Assembly (NCBI GenBank): GCA_934086395.1
Contig: CAKOIE010000022.1
Coordinates: 1-24,637 of the forward strand
From: an uncultured Bacilli bacterium
GTDB taxonomy: Bacteria > Bacillota_I > Bacilli_A > RF39 > UBA660
Length of the DNA: 24,637 nt
Direction: 5' to 3'
Shown here: positions 1-8,244 of the stretch, piece after piece
Position numbering within the stretch: position 1 is the stretch's first letter
Layout: every line of letters begins with the position of its first letter
The notes under the pieces: model-generated
Told to the model about the DNA's origin: nothing
Database searches by the model: none
Seen by the model: the letters and a program-made list of their open reading frames with translations, nothing else
Program-made: the position numbers and the translations under genes

Positions 1-6
1 AATAAT

Positions 7-48
7 GCTTGCAAATCCAGTGTTTACCTGGGCTTGCAAGCTATTTTT
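7..48 (+). terminator. Rho-independent terminator of a gene left of the window
   Basis: GCTTGCAA (7-14) pairs with TTGCAAGC (34-41), and inside it CCAG (17-20) pairs with CTGG (28-31). A T-rich tail follows on the plus strand (44-48). The stem is unusually GC-rich for this window. It probably ends a plus-strand gene lying to the left of the window. Confidence 0.6.
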
Positions 49-105
49 GTATTGCAACTGTCAAAGACAAGATTATATCAAATGTTTTTATATTTAACAA
101 TTAGA

Positions 106-147
106 TTATAATCAATTTACAAAAATTTATAATCAATTTACAAAAAT
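106..147. repeat. Two exact tandem copies of a 21-bp unit
   Basis: The unit at 106-126 is repeated exactly at 127-147 (core ATAATCAATTTACAAAAAT). It lies in the 190-nt non-coding stretch at the left edge, between two terminators. No function is evident. It is probably a slippage duplication. Confidence 0.8.
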
Positions 148-154
148 TTTAATG

Positions 155-184
155 AAATAAAAAAGAGATAAAATAACTTATCTC
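155..184 (-). terminator. Terminator of the HerA-like gene
   Basis: Read on the minus strand, GAGATAA (complement of 178-184) and TTATCTC (complement of 165-171) form a 7-bp stem with a 6-nt loop, followed by a T-run. It begins 7 nt after the stop codon at 191. Confidence 0.65.
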
Positions 185-190
185 AATAAA

Positions 191-1954
191 CTAATTTCCA
201 CTTGCTTTCCATCTTTCAAGTACATCACAGTTTGCTGAATATGGAAGTGGATCTGGTAAATCCATTTTAATTAATAATGGTATTTTAAATGCATTACCAA
301 ACGATACTAAAGTACCAGCTTGCAAAGAATTAAGTTTTTCAATTATGTCGCTAGATACATTAGGAAGCATTTTTTCAATATATTCTAAATCTTTAGGGTG
401 TGTCATCTTAAGAACTAAGAAATTACTCATTTGAGCAACAACTGTTTCAGATATATCAACAGGTCTTTGACTAATCAAATCAATTATAACCCCATATTTA
501 CGTCCTTCTTTAGCAATTCTTTCAAATATATTATATCCTAATAAGAACTTATCATTATCGTTTTGAACATATCTATGTGCTTCTTCTAATATTAAATGGA
601 AAGGTATCGAAGCTCTAACTTTTCTCTTCTTAGCAAAATCAAAAATCATTTTAGAAATAATTTTAACTATAACTTTAGCAAGAGCATCATCTATATCTTC
701 TAAATTAACATTAATAATTTGACTTCTTCTTGAATTTAAAACAATTAACTTAGAAATATATTGTTCCAGTGATATGTATTTATCAAATTCAAAATATTTA
801 CCATTTTTACTATTTATAATTGAATTTAATCTTACTTTTAAAATTATAGCCGAATCTTGCATTATTCTATTATTTAAGAAACCTTCCCCAATTAATGCGA
901 AATCTAAAGCTTTAGCAAAATCTTTTAAATTATAAAAGGCATTATCATTAACTTCAATTTGACTCTCTAATTCCGGATTCATATGATTTGCTAAATATTC
1001 ATTAATTAATACACTTTCACCAAACTCACCTTTATTGTCAATTTGAAAACAATTTGCAAATCTTCTTGTATAACCAATTCCCTTAAGTTCCGCATTAACA
1101 TTAAATTCATTAGTAGAACAAGATGCTAATATTTGAAATATATCATTCTTTTTACCAGAAGCATTTTGATTAGAAAATAATACACTTTGGATTGCTGATG
1201 CAATTAAATGATTCTTAAGTTTATTAACATTATCATTATTTTCACTAAATATTTTAGCAAGTTTACTAGCTCTTTCTATAATTGTTAATTGACTGTGATT
1301 TTCAGCATTTAAAAGTAACGCTAAATCATCATTAGAAAATAAATAAACAGGGATTTGCAATAATTCATCACCAGGTTCAACGGGATTAGTCGTAATAAAC
1401 TTATATTGATAATTTGGGTTTATTTGATTAATATTTTTAAATGCATTTTTATATTCTCCGTAAGCATCAAAGATAAACAAATTCGCATTATAAGTTAATA
1501 CCTGTGGATTTAAAAATATATTTTGAATTATTCTTGATACTGAACATGATTTACCAGATCCAGAATTACCAAATATAGCCATATGGTTAGAAAATAAATC
1601 ATTTATACCAGCATATATCTTACGATTTTCATATATGGGACTCTTACCAATATATAAACTCTTTTCATCTTCTTTACCCATAATAATATCTAATTCTTCA
1701 TTATTAATAACTCTTATTGTACTATTTAAAGTTGGTTTCTTAATTGTACCAGCAATAAACCTAGTTCCTACAAATTCACCAAGTAATTCAATTTTAATAG
1801 ATTCTTCATCTATATTTTTAACCTCTCCTAAAAGTTTAGTACTATCATTTTCAAACACAACATGTAAATTCATTAAATTTTGAATAACATTAGCATCTTT
1901 ATTAATTGCAACAATAACAATATTATCACTTATAAATTTAATTTTTCCAAACAC
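191..1954 (-). CDS. HerA/FtsK-type ATP-binding protein (HAS-barrel + RecA-like ATPase)
   Basis: A 587-residue P-loop ATPase of the HerA (DUF87) kind, a hexameric DNA translocase fold. Residues about 1-95 look like the small beta-barrel (HAS-barrel) that precedes the motor. Walker A is GNSGSGKS (129-136) and Walker B is LILEEAH (about 454-460), followed by a sensor-like LISQRP (about 494-499). The start is GTG at 1954, with AGAAGG 9 nt upstream. Archaeal HerA works with the NurA nuclease in end resection. Bacterial relatives occur alone or in defence systems with a nuclease or SIR2 partner. No recognisable partner lies beside it, so the role is open. An extended -10 (TGtTATACT, 1981-1986) gives it its own likely promoter. 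The family call is secure; the function is not. Confidence 0.85.
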   Translation of the reverse strand: MFGKIKFISDNIVIVAINKDANVIQNLMNLHVVFENDSTKLLGEVKNIDEESIKIELLGEFVGTRFIAGTIKKPTLNSTIRVINNEELDIIMGKEDEKSLYIGKSPIYENRKIYAGINDLFSNHMAIFGNSGSGKSCSVSRIIQNIFLNPQVLTYNANLFIFDAYGEYKNAFKNINQINPNYQYKFITTNPVEPGDELLQIPVYLFSNDDLALLLNAENHSQLTIIERASKLAKIFSENNDNVNKLKNHLIASAIQSVLFSNQNASGKKNDIFQILASCSTNEFNVNAELKGIGYTRRFANCFQIDNKGEFGESVLINEYLANHMNPELESQIEVNDNAFYNLKDFAKALDFALIGEGFLNNRIMQDSAIILKVRLNSIINSKNGKYFEFDKYISLEQYISKLIVLNSRRSQIINVNLEDIDDALAKVIVKIISKMIFDFAKKRKVRASIPFHLILEEAHRYVQNDNDKFLLGYNIFERIAKEGRKYGVIIDLISQRPVDISETVVAQMSNFLVLKMTHPKDLEYIEKMLPNVSSDIIEKLNSLQAGTLVSFGNAFKIPLLIKMDLPDPLPYSANCDVLERWKASGN

Positions 1955-1980
1955 TTTAATCTACCTTCTATTCTATAAAA

Positions 1981-1989
1981 AGTATAACA
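1981..1989 (-). promoter_or_regulatory. Extended -10 promoter for the HerA-like gene
   Basis: On the minus strand TGT precedes TATACT (-10, complement of 1981-1986), giving an extended -10. No good -35 is seen at 16-18 nt. It would give a leader of about 20 nt before the GTG at 1954. Confidence 0.45.
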
Positions 1990-2111
1990 TAAAAACAAAA
2001 TAAAAAAAATCAAAATAGTTTCCTACTTTAATTTTTTTGATAAATTTTATTTATTAAAAAAGTTTAGTTAATTTAAACCAACATTTATATATGATATTTT
2101 TGTTTAATTAT

Positions 2112-2756
2112 TTATTTTCTATGCTCTTTTATAAAAGAAAGTTTCTTTTTTAGACGAAAAATAATATCATCTTTTTCAACTAAAATACAGTTTTCATTTT
2201 TGGGATTTATAATATATTCAATTTCTTTAATTGTTTTTAAATTTTCAATATCAATTTTTTGTAAATAATCTTTAGATGCTTCATAATTTTTTAATGTATC
2301 ATAGAATCCTAATGTATCATCATTAGAATAATAACTTATAGGACGATTAGAAAGCAAATGGTTTAATCTATAAGAAAAATCACTAGATTTTGCTATTTCA
2401 CTTTGACTTAAATTTCCTTTAGCATCAATATATTTTTCAATTAATTGCAAATTTTCTAATGAATCATTAACCCAACGATATATACAAGCTGGATTTTCCA
2501 TAACTTTAGAAGTATTTATACCATCTGCAAGATAAGGAATTTCAAAATCATTTGAATTAATAATATCAAATTTTCTACCGGTAATAACTTCAAAACATTT
2601 TAATTCTTCTGAAGCAAAATTTTCATCAGTTATAAAACCAAGCAAACATGGATAGGATACATTATCCTTAATACAATATTTAAATTGTTTCCCCATTACA
2701 CATATACTAACTGGGTGAAATAATACAAATTTCAAATCGCTTTTATATTCATTCAT
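2112..2756 (-). CDS. Hypothetical protein, 214 aa
   Basis: I do not recognise this family. The start is ATG at 2756 because AGGAGG (2767-2772 on the complement) lies 10 nt upstream; a longer reading would encode that Shine-Dalgarno site inside the protein. The protein is soluble, with no signal peptide or membrane helix. A cysteine-containing N-terminal half (three Cys within residues 19-37) is followed by an acidic middle and a lysine-rich helical C-terminus. A good promoter precedes it (TTGCAA, 17 nt, TATAAT). It lies 157 nt upstream of the HerA-like gene on the same strand, but that gene seems to have its own promoter. A functional link to HerA is possible but unsupported. Confidence 0.7.
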   Translation of the reverse strand: MNEYKSDLKFVLFHPVSICVMGKQFKYCIKDNVSYPCLLGFITDENFASEELKCFEVITGRKFDIINSNDFEIPYLADGINTSKVMENPACIYRWVNDSLENLQLIEKYIDAKGNLSQSEIAKSSDFSYRLNHLLSNRPISYYSNDDTLGFYDTLKNYEASKDYLQKIDIENLKTIKEIEYIINPKNENCILVEKDDIIFRLKKKLSFIKEHRK

Positions 2757-2787
2757 AATAATTTTTCCTCCTAAAAATATAATAGTT

Positions 2788-2816
2788 ATTATATACAAAA
2801 TAGCTTATTTTTGCAA
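2788..2816 (-). promoter_or_regulatory. Sigma-A type promoter of the 2112-2756 gene
   Basis: On the minus strand -35 TTGCAA (2811-2816) and -10 TATAAT (2788-2793) are separated by exactly 17 nt, about 32 nt before the start codon. The match to the vegetative consensus is strong. Confidence 0.7.
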
Positions 2817-3120
2817 TGATTTTTGTCTATGTTGGGTATAAATATATTTGATTTTGCAGATTAATTATATTTAAAAAACGAACAAATGAAGTTGCATCTA
2901 CTATATCTAGAAAATTTCATGAGTTTAAATGTGAAAAACTCGACTCAACTAACTTTAGTTATTTGTCTCAATATGGTAATCATCAACTCTCAATTTATCA
3001 ATCTATATAATATTTCTGGATTCCAAACTTTAGATGTAATGTAAAAATCTATTCAAAATATGAAATTACATATATTTAAATATTGATATATTTTTCTATT
3101 TTCTAGAATACAACAAAATA
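2817..3120. other. Gene-poor gap with a start-less reading-frame remnant
   Basis: No intact gene is seen here. On the plus strand one frame is open from 2852 to a TAA at 3008-3010 (about 52 codons). It has no ATG, GTG or TTG with a ribosome binding site at its 5' end, and it contains the phrase KLDSTNFSYLSQYG. Its codon use looks more like real protein than the flanking AT-rich DNA, so it may be a decayed gene fragment. A faint resemblance to the D-S/T-T region of IS4-type transposases is only an impression. The rest (3011-3120) is AT-rich with nothing recognisable. Confidence 0.3.
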
Positions 3121-3146
3121 TATAAAAAGAGAAACATTACTTTCTC
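3121..3146 (-). terminator. Terminator of the radical SAM gene
   Basis: On the minus strand GAGAAA (3141-3146) pairs with TTTCTC (3129-3134) and is followed by TTTTT (3124-3128). It lies about 20 nt past the stop of the radical SAM gene. Confidence 0.6.
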
Positions 3147-3167
3147 CTTTTACATTTTCGTCATAAA

Positions 3168-4112
3168 TTAATTAGTTTTCTTAGTTAATAAAAGTTTTTT
3201 TACATTATTTGTATCATTTTCGTTTTTTAACTGAATACTTGGATCATAAAGAACTTTATCGTCTTCAAACCAAGAACCACATACAATTCCACTTCTATGA
3301 ACTATTGCTACATTGAGATATGTTGGTCTACGATTTGGAATATGAGTTGCTAGTTTATCTCCAATACAAATACGAATTGGAACACCTTGATAATTAGCAC
3401 TCAAATATACGTTACGTCTTCTTCTATCAACTTCATCTGATATATTTAATTTTTTTAATGTATGTTTGAAAACATTATCAGTTTCTTTTGTACCCGGTAA
3501 AAGTCGATTTAAATACAAAGGAATTTCTACTTTAGAGTATTCATCAATGTTAAATGATTCATCAATTGTTACCCTTAAACAAAGTTTTTCTCTAAAAAGT
3601 GTTTTAGCTTGCTCAATAGTTAAAATTGGTTTTGTAGCTTTAAATATTGTTTTATTTATATCTTCATCAATTGAATTTCGATGTAAATTTATATGATTAA
3701 TTTTGTTTATACCACTTAAATACTCTTCATTAATTGCAACTCCATTAGTATTCCAATTTATATATGAATCTGGAAAATATTTTTTAATTAAATCTATTAA
3801 ATTATTAAAGTCAATAGAATTAAGTGTTCCACCAGTAATAGCTACACTTTTAATATGAGGAAATTCTTGTAATACTTTTTCACATATTTTCAAAAAACTT
3901 TTATTATCTATAGACTTTTTTCTAAGATAAGTATCTATACAATAATCACAATTTGCATAACATGGTTCTGGCAAATTAATCACTATTGAATTAACAAAAT
4001 CTAAGCAGGGAATGCCAAAAACTTCACGAAAATGTTCATTAAATGTTTCTGCTCCTAATTCCTTTTTAGCCAATAATAATTCTTCATTAATTTTATTATC
4101 CATATTAATCAT
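3168..4112 (-). CDS. Uncharacterised radical SAM protein
   Basis: A 314-residue radical SAM enzyme. The CX3CX2C cluster motif is C51, C55, C58 (CYANCDYC), and GGT at 94-96 is the SAM-binding loop after the second beta strand. A partial TIM barrel follows (strand-like segments around NWNTNG and INLHRN). The C-terminal part (RRRRNVYLS, ICIGDKL, GIVCGSWF) could bind substrate; its two cysteines are not enough to claim an auxiliary cluster. The start is ATG at 4112, with AAGGAG about 8 nt upstream; an earlier ATG at 4139 lies upstream of that site and is unlikely. The gene is monocistronic with a short leader from a consensus promoter. No peptide precursor or cofactor pathway gene lies beside it, so the substrate is unknown. 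Confidence 0.85.
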   Translation of the reverse strand: MINMDNKINEELLLAKKELGAETFNEHFREVFGIPCLDFVNSIVINLPEPCYANCDYCIDTYLRKKSIDNKSFLKICEKVLQEFPHIKSVAITGGTLNSIDFNNLIDLIKKYFPDSYINWNTNGVAINEEYLSGINKINHINLHRNSIDEDINKTIFKATKPILTIEQAKTLFREKLCLRVTIDESFNIDEYSKVEIPLYLNRLLPGTKETDNVFKHTLKKLNISDEVDRRRRNVYLSANYQGVPIRICIGDKLATHIPNRRPTYLNVAIVHRSGIVCGSWFEDDKVLYDPSIQLKNENDTNNVKKLLLTKKTN

Positions 4113-4139
4113 AAAATTTCTCCTTCTTATTAATTTCAT

Positions 4140-4168
4140 ATTATATACATAATTTATTAAATTTACAA
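4140..4168 (-). promoter_or_regulatory. Promoter of the radical SAM gene
   Basis: On the minus strand -35 TTGTAA (4163-4168), a 17-nt spacer and -10 TATAAT (4140-4145). The leader would be about 20 nt. It is divergent from the promoter at 4263-4291. Confidence 0.7.
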
Positions 4169-4209
4169 TAGTTTTCGCTAGCTTGTATTATTATACCCCA
4201 CATCACTAA

Positions 4210-4265
4210 CAATCTATTGCACAGCGTTTATATAAATAATTACAAACTCTACACATCATAGATTG
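4210..4265. promoter_or_regulatory. Inverted repeat between the divergent genes (possible operator)
   Basis: CAATCTA (4210-4216) is the exact reverse complement of TAGATTG (4259-4265). The second arm overlaps the -35 box of the plus-strand gene. ATTGCAC also occurs twice directly (4216-4222 and 4262-4268). This could be a binding site for a regulator acting on the divergent pair; the site is short and unproven. Confidence 0.3.
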
Positions 4266-4291
4266 CACTAACATTTTAAAGATGATATATT
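4263..4291 (+). promoter_or_regulatory. Promoter of the 4342-4989 gene
   Basis: -35 TTGCAC (4263-4268), a 17-nt spacer and -10 TATATT (4286-4291) preceded by TG (extended -10). The leader is about 45 nt and includes AGGAGG 8 nt before the ATG. Confidence 0.6.
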
Positions 4292-4341
4292 AATACTGTC
4301 AAGAGAAGATTTAAAAAGACGATAATAATAGGAGGAAACAT

Positions 4342-4989
4342 ATGAATAACACATTATCAAATTTAAATTTAGAAATTGAAAAAGGAATTAGTTCCGCAAA
4401 AACACTTGAAGAGCTATATCAGTTATTATCAACGTATAATGCATATAACATTTTATTAATCAAAGCAAAAAATAAATTAGAAAGACTAGGAACAGCATTC
4501 AAAGGAGATTATGATTACTCAGATTGCTATAAAAATTCAATTAAAGAACTATTTTCAAAATTTAATCAAAACGAATTATTAAATTTAACTGAAGCAGAAT
4601 ATGATTTTTTAATAGATGCTAAAGACATGATATTTTTAATTAATGATCACACTCTGCTACAAATTCACTCTTATGATTTGTTTGATGCTGATGGTTTACG
4701 TGACCTAAATTACAAATTTATAAAATTTGAAGATTGTATAATAAAAAGATATGAAGATGAAATATATCATCGTGATCCATATTATTGTTCAGAATATTAC
4801 GAATATAAAGATGCAATCGGATTATTTAGGGGAAAAGATTTAATTACACCAGCTTATAATTTTGAAAAACAATTTGAATCAATAGACGGTGCTGACATAA
4901 GAGATGTCTTAATTCCCCAATCAATAGATGAAATTCATGAAAAAATTAAATCAGTTAAAGATGCAAAAATAAAAACTTTATCACTATAA
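4342..4989 (+). CDS. Hypothetical acidic protein, 215 aa
   Basis: I do not recognise this protein. The start is supported by a full AGGAGG (4331-4336). It is a soluble, acidic, mainly helical protein with no signal peptide or membrane segment. A tyrosine- and aspartate-rich middle (residues about 120-160, including YHRDPYYCSEYYEYKD) is its most distinctive part. It is transcribed away from the radical SAM gene from an adjacent promoter and ends at a strong hairpin shared with gatB. The divergent layout would allow co-regulation with the radical SAM gene, but nothing in the sequence shows it is a substrate or a regulator. Confidence 0.75.
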   Translation: MNNTLSNLNLEIEKGISSAKTLEELYQLLSTYNAYNILLIKAKNKLERLGTAFKGDYDYSDCYKNSIKELFSKFNQNELLNLTEAEYDFLIDAKDMIFLINDHTLLQIHSYDLFDADGLRDLNYKFIKFEDCIIKRYEDEIYHRDPYYCSEYYEYKDAIGLFRGKDLITPAYNFEKQFESIDGADIRDVLIPQSIDEIHEKIKSVKDAKIKTLSL

Positions 4990-5020
4990 AAAAATTATAG
5001 ATATCGTGTCTATAATTTTT
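4990..5020. terminator. Bidirectional terminator between the 215-aa gene and gatB
   Basis: A 14-bp stem (4990-5003 with 5007-5020, one G-T wobble, 3-nt loop) is flanked by A-run and T-run so that it works both ways. It ends the plus-strand gene and overlaps the last bases of the gatB stop codon. Confidence 0.8.
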
Positions 5021-6455
5021 ATTTTAATTTATCTTTTAAAATTTCATTAACTTTAACTGGATTCGCTTTTCCTTTAGTCTCTTTCATAACTTGTCCAACA
5101 AAGAATCCAAATAAATTCGTTTTCCCATTATGATAATCTTCTATTTGTTTTTGACTATTTGCTAAAATATTATCTACAATTTTAATTAATTCACTATTAT
5201 CAGATATTTGAACCATACCTTCATCATTAATTATTTTTTCAGGTTCTTCTCTTCTTTCTAAACATAAATTAAATAATTCTTTTGCTTGTTTAGAAGATAT
5301 TTTATTTTCACTTAAATTGCTAATAATAACACTTAATCTACTAGGCGTTACAAAACATTCATCTATTTCAATATTTTCTTTAGAAATATATCCCAATATA
5401 GTTGAAATAATCCAGTTTGCTGCTATTTTAGCATCAATTCCTAATTTAATACATTCTTCAAAGTATAAAGCAATCTTCTTTTCTTTAACTAATATGTTTG
5501 CATCATAACTAGATAATCCATACTTACTCATATAATTGTTTTTACGTTCATAAGGAAGTTCAGGTATTGATTTAAATATTTTTTCTTTCCATTCTTCATT
5601 TATTTTAATTTTAGGAATATTAGGCTCTACAAAATATTTATAGTCAATAGCATCAACTTTAGAACGCATTCTAATTGTTGTACCAGTTGTATCATCAAAT
5701 CTTCTTGTTTCTTGTTCAATTTCATCTTGTTTTCCATTCTTAATTAAATCTAATTGTCTTTGAACTTCATAATTTATAGCATCCCTAACTCCACTAAATG
5801 AATTAACATTTTTAATCTCAACTTTAGTTCCAAGTTCATCCGTATTGCTTAAAGATATATTAACATCACATCTAACTTGTCCTTTTTTAGAGTCAGCATC
5901 AGATATTTCTGTATATTGATAAATACTTCTCATATATTCTAAGAAAGTAATAACATCGTTTACATCATGAAAGCAAGGAGTTGTAACAAGTTCTAAAAGA
6001 GGTACTCCTGCTCTATTATAGTTAATTTTACTTGCCTTTTCTTCATGTGTCATCTGAGCTGAATCTTCTTCTAAATGAATATTATCAATTCCTACCTTAA
6101 ATACACTTCCATCCGCTCTTTCAATATCAATAAATCCATCATATCCAATTGGAGCAGGTATCGTATTTTGTGTTATTTGATATCCTTTAGGTAAATCAGG
6201 ATAGTAATAATTCTTTCTTTCAAAATATAAATATTCAGGTTGTTTACAATTAAGAATCTTACTCATCATAAGTCCCATTTCAACACATCTTTTATTTACT
6301 ACAGGAAGAGTTCCTGGAAAAGCCATATCAACAGGTCTAACATTTATATTAGGAGTATCAGAATAACCATTCTTAGCACTTGAAAATACTTTACTATTAG
6401 TTTTAGAAACCTCACAATGCATCTCAATTCCAATAGTTATTTTATAATCATTCAT
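5019..6455 (-). CDS. gatB: Asp-tRNA(Asn)/Glu-tRNA(Gln) amidotransferase subunit B
   Basis: GatB binds the mischarged tRNA and carries the kinase/transamidase site of GatCAB, which converts Glu-tRNA(Gln) or Asp-tRNA(Asn) to the amidated form. At 478 residues it is full length. The N-terminal catalytic cradle is recognisable from IGIEMHCEV, through RPVDMAFPGTLPVVN and FERKNYYYPDLPKGYQIT, to HLEEDSAQ. The helical and YqeY-like tail domain ends in GKANPVKVNEIL, typical of the family. Its ATG overlaps the end of gatA by 8 nt, so translation is probably coupled. It is the last gene of the hisS-asnS-aspS-gatCAB operon and ends at a bidirectional terminator. Confidence 0.97.
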   Translation of the reverse strand: MNDYKITIGIEMHCEVSKTNSKVFSSAKNGYSDTPNINVRPVDMAFPGTLPVVNKRCVEMGLMMSKILNCKQPEYLYFERKNYYYPDLPKGYQITQNTIPAPIGYDGFIDIERADGSVFKVGIDNIHLEEDSAQMTHEEKASKINYNRAGVPLLELVTTPCFHDVNDVITFLEYMRSIYQYTEISDADSKKGQVRCDVNISLSNTDELGTKVEIKNVNSFSGVRDAINYEVQRQLDLIKNGKQDEIEQETRRFDDTTGTTIRMRSKVDAIDYKYFVEPNIPKIKINEEWKEKIFKSIPELPYERKNNYMSKYGLSSYDANILVKEKKIALYFEECIKLGIDAKIAANWIISTILGYISKENIEIDECFVTPSRLSVIISNLSENKISSKQAKELFNLCLERREEPEKIINDEGMVQISDNSELIKIVDNILANSQKQIEDYHNGKTNLFGFFVGQVMKETKGKANPVKVNEILKDKLK

Positions 6456-7905
6456 GAATTACCTCCTTAGCAATTTGATTTTTATAAGGCATAACACTTT
6501 CTAAAGCATAAGCGATATTTAAAACATTTTGATCATCGTAGCAGTTACCAGTAATATTTACACCAACAGGTAAATTATCTATAAATCCATCCGGAATAGT
6601 TATTGAGGGAAATCCTCCAAAATTGCCAACTTGTAAAAATTCATCAAGTACAGAAGTATTTTCATCAATCATATCTAAAGATCCATCAATATGTTTAGCA
6701 GCACCTACTCCAACTGGCATAATCATTGCATCATAATCTTTAAAATAATCTTTCATTATATCAACAATTAATCTTCTAACTCTTTGAGCATTAATAAAAT
6801 ATCTTTCTTGATTTTCTTTTTGTAAAACATAAGATCCAATTATAAATCTACGTTTAATCAAAGAAGAAAAATTCTTAGTACGATAATTCTTCATCATTTC
6901 GATATAATTTTTTCCATCTTCTCTAGGTCCAAAAATAAATCCGGTTAAATTAGACATATTGCTTGTTGCTTCAGCACATGATAATACGACATAAACTGAT
7001 GGTAAGGCATTAAGAATCTTTTTATCAATAGAAACACCTGTAACACTTGCTCCTATTTCTTCTAATTTTTTAATTGTTTCATGATATATTTCTAAATGTT
7101 TTTTAAGCTCATCATTCATATTAGGATAATTTTCTTCATCAATTAATTCCTTAATATAAAATAATTTTTTACCCTTAATATTTTTATCTAAATTGTCATA
7201 TAAATGCATATTTGTTGAATCAAATGAAGTCATATCATTTTCATCAATACCTTTCATATTATCTGTAACAATTGCTGCATCTTCAACACATCTAGTTAAA
7301 ACTCCACATGTATCTAAACTTGAAGCAAAAGGAAATAATCCATATCTAGAAATCATTCCATAAGTAGGTTTATATCCAACAATTCCGCAATAGGCTGCTG
7401 GCTTACGAATTGAATCACCAGTATCTGATCCTAGTGCATAAGGATAAACTCCTGTCGCAACCGCACAAGCTGATCCAGCTGATGATCCCGCACACATTCT
7501 TGTTCTATCCCATGGATTTAATACTGTGCCCGTATGACAAGTTGTTCCCGTTCCACCCATTCCAAATTCATCAAGAGCTGTTTTATTGGTTGGAATAGCA
7601 CCTGCTTTATATAAATTACTTACAGCAGTAGCATCAAAAAACGGAACATAATCTTTTAACGTATTAGATGAACCAGTTGATAATATTCCCTTAGTTGAAT
7701 AATTATCTTTAATTCCAAAAGGTATACCAGAAAGTAAATTATCAGTAACATTACCTCCTTTAGCATCATCTAAAATAGTTACAAAAGCATTATATTTATC
7801 TTCTACCACATGAGACATTTTAATAGATTCCTTAACAAGTTCATCACTAGTAACTTTACCATTTATTAAATCCTCATGTAATTCTTTAATAGTTTTATTT
7901 AGCAT
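6448..7905 (-). CDS. gatA: Glu/Asp-tRNA amidotransferase subunit A (glutaminase)
   Basis: GatA is the amidase subunit that frees ammonia from glutamine and passes it to GatB. The 485-residue protein has the Lys-Ser-Ser triad of the amidase signature family: K66 (GIPFGIKDNY), cis-serine S141 (GSSAGSACA) and nucleophile S165 (GSDTGDSIRKPA). The residue just before the nucleophile is Asp rather than the more usual Gly of GGS; the rest of the signature is intact, so activity is expected. It starts 3 nt after the gatC stop codon and overlaps gatB by 8 nt. It ends in TGA, showing that TGA is a stop in this organism. Confidence 0.97.
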   Translation of the reverse strand: MLNKTIKELHEDLINGKVTSDELVKESIKMSHVVEDKYNAFVTILDDAKGGNVTDNLLSGIPFGIKDNYSTKGILSTGSSNTLKDYVPFFDATAVSNLYKAGAIPTNKTALDEFGMGGTGTTCHTGTVLNPWDRTRMCAGSSAGSACAVATGVYPYALGSDTGDSIRKPAAYCGIVGYKPTYGMISRYGLFPFASSLDTCGVLTRCVEDAAIVTDNMKGIDENDMTSFDSTNMHLYDNLDKNIKGKKLFYIKELIDEENYPNMNDELKKHLEIYHETIKKLEEIGASVTGVSIDKKILNALPSVYVVLSCAEATSNMSNLTGFIFGPREDGKNYIEMMKNYRTKNFSSLIKRRFIIGSYVLQKENQERYFINAQRVRRLIVDIMKDYFKDYDAMIMPVGVGAAKHIDGSLDMIDENTSVLDEFLQVGNFGGFPSITIPDGFIDNLPVGVNITGNCYDDQNVLNIAYALESVMPYKNQIAKEVIHE

Positions 7906-7908
7906 TAT

Positions 7909-8199
7909 TTACACCACCTTTGGTAAAACAACTGAAGCACCATCATTTAGATCAGAGTTAGCAAGTAATTCTTCTCTTGGAATAGACTCATCAATAACAT
8001 CTTCTCTTAATTCAGCATAAAAATCATCAAGAGCATGAGTCATACGTAAAACTTCACTTATATTTTCAATCTCATTTATTTTATTAATATTTTTATCTAT
8101 AATTTCAAACTCATCAAATACCATATCAGTTTCTTCATCAGTTAAACCAATCATCAGTAAATCAGCAAGTTTTCTTATTTTTTCTTTTGTAAAATCCAT
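7909..8199 (-). CDS. gatC: Glu/Asp-tRNA amidotransferase subunit C
   Basis: GatC is the small belt-like subunit that holds GatA and GatB together and helps GatA fold. The 96-residue length is typical. The family pattern is seen: an N-terminal helix (IRKLADLLMIGLTDEE), the THALDDF linker, LREDVIDESIPREELLANS, and the C-terminal VVLPKVV that runs along GatB. AAGGAGG lies directly before its ATG. It is separated from aspS by 45 nt holding a terminator-like hairpin, and is followed after 3 nt by gatA. Confidence 0.95.
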   Translation of the reverse strand: MDFTKEKIRKLADLLMIGLTDEETDMVFDEFEIIDKNINKINEIENISEVLRMTHALDDFYAELREDVIDESIPREELLANSDLNDGASVVLPKVV

Positions 8200-8223
8200 A
8201 ATTTCCTCCTTAACTTAAAGAAA

Positions 8224-8241
8224 AAAGAATAAATATTCTTT
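8224..8241 (-). terminator. Terminator-like hairpin between aspS and gatC
   Basis: On the minus strand AAAGAATA (8234-8241) and TATTCTTT (8224-8231) form an 8-bp stem with a 2-nt loop, followed by a T-rich tail (TTTCTTT). It starts right after the aspS stop at 8245. It has few G-C pairs, so it may be a weak intra-operon attenuator or an RNA stability element that lowers gatCAB relative to the synthetases. Confidence 0.4.
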
Positions 8242-8244
8242 CTC

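Noticed and set aside
1635..1883. Plus-strand open frame of 82 codons inside the HerA-like gene
   Set aside because: It is antisense to a well-supported gene, has no ribosome binding site and shows no recognisable protein; the same applies to plus-strand frames at 3466-3696, 5317-5508, 7410-7598, 12957-13190, 14126-14407 and 17789-18013.
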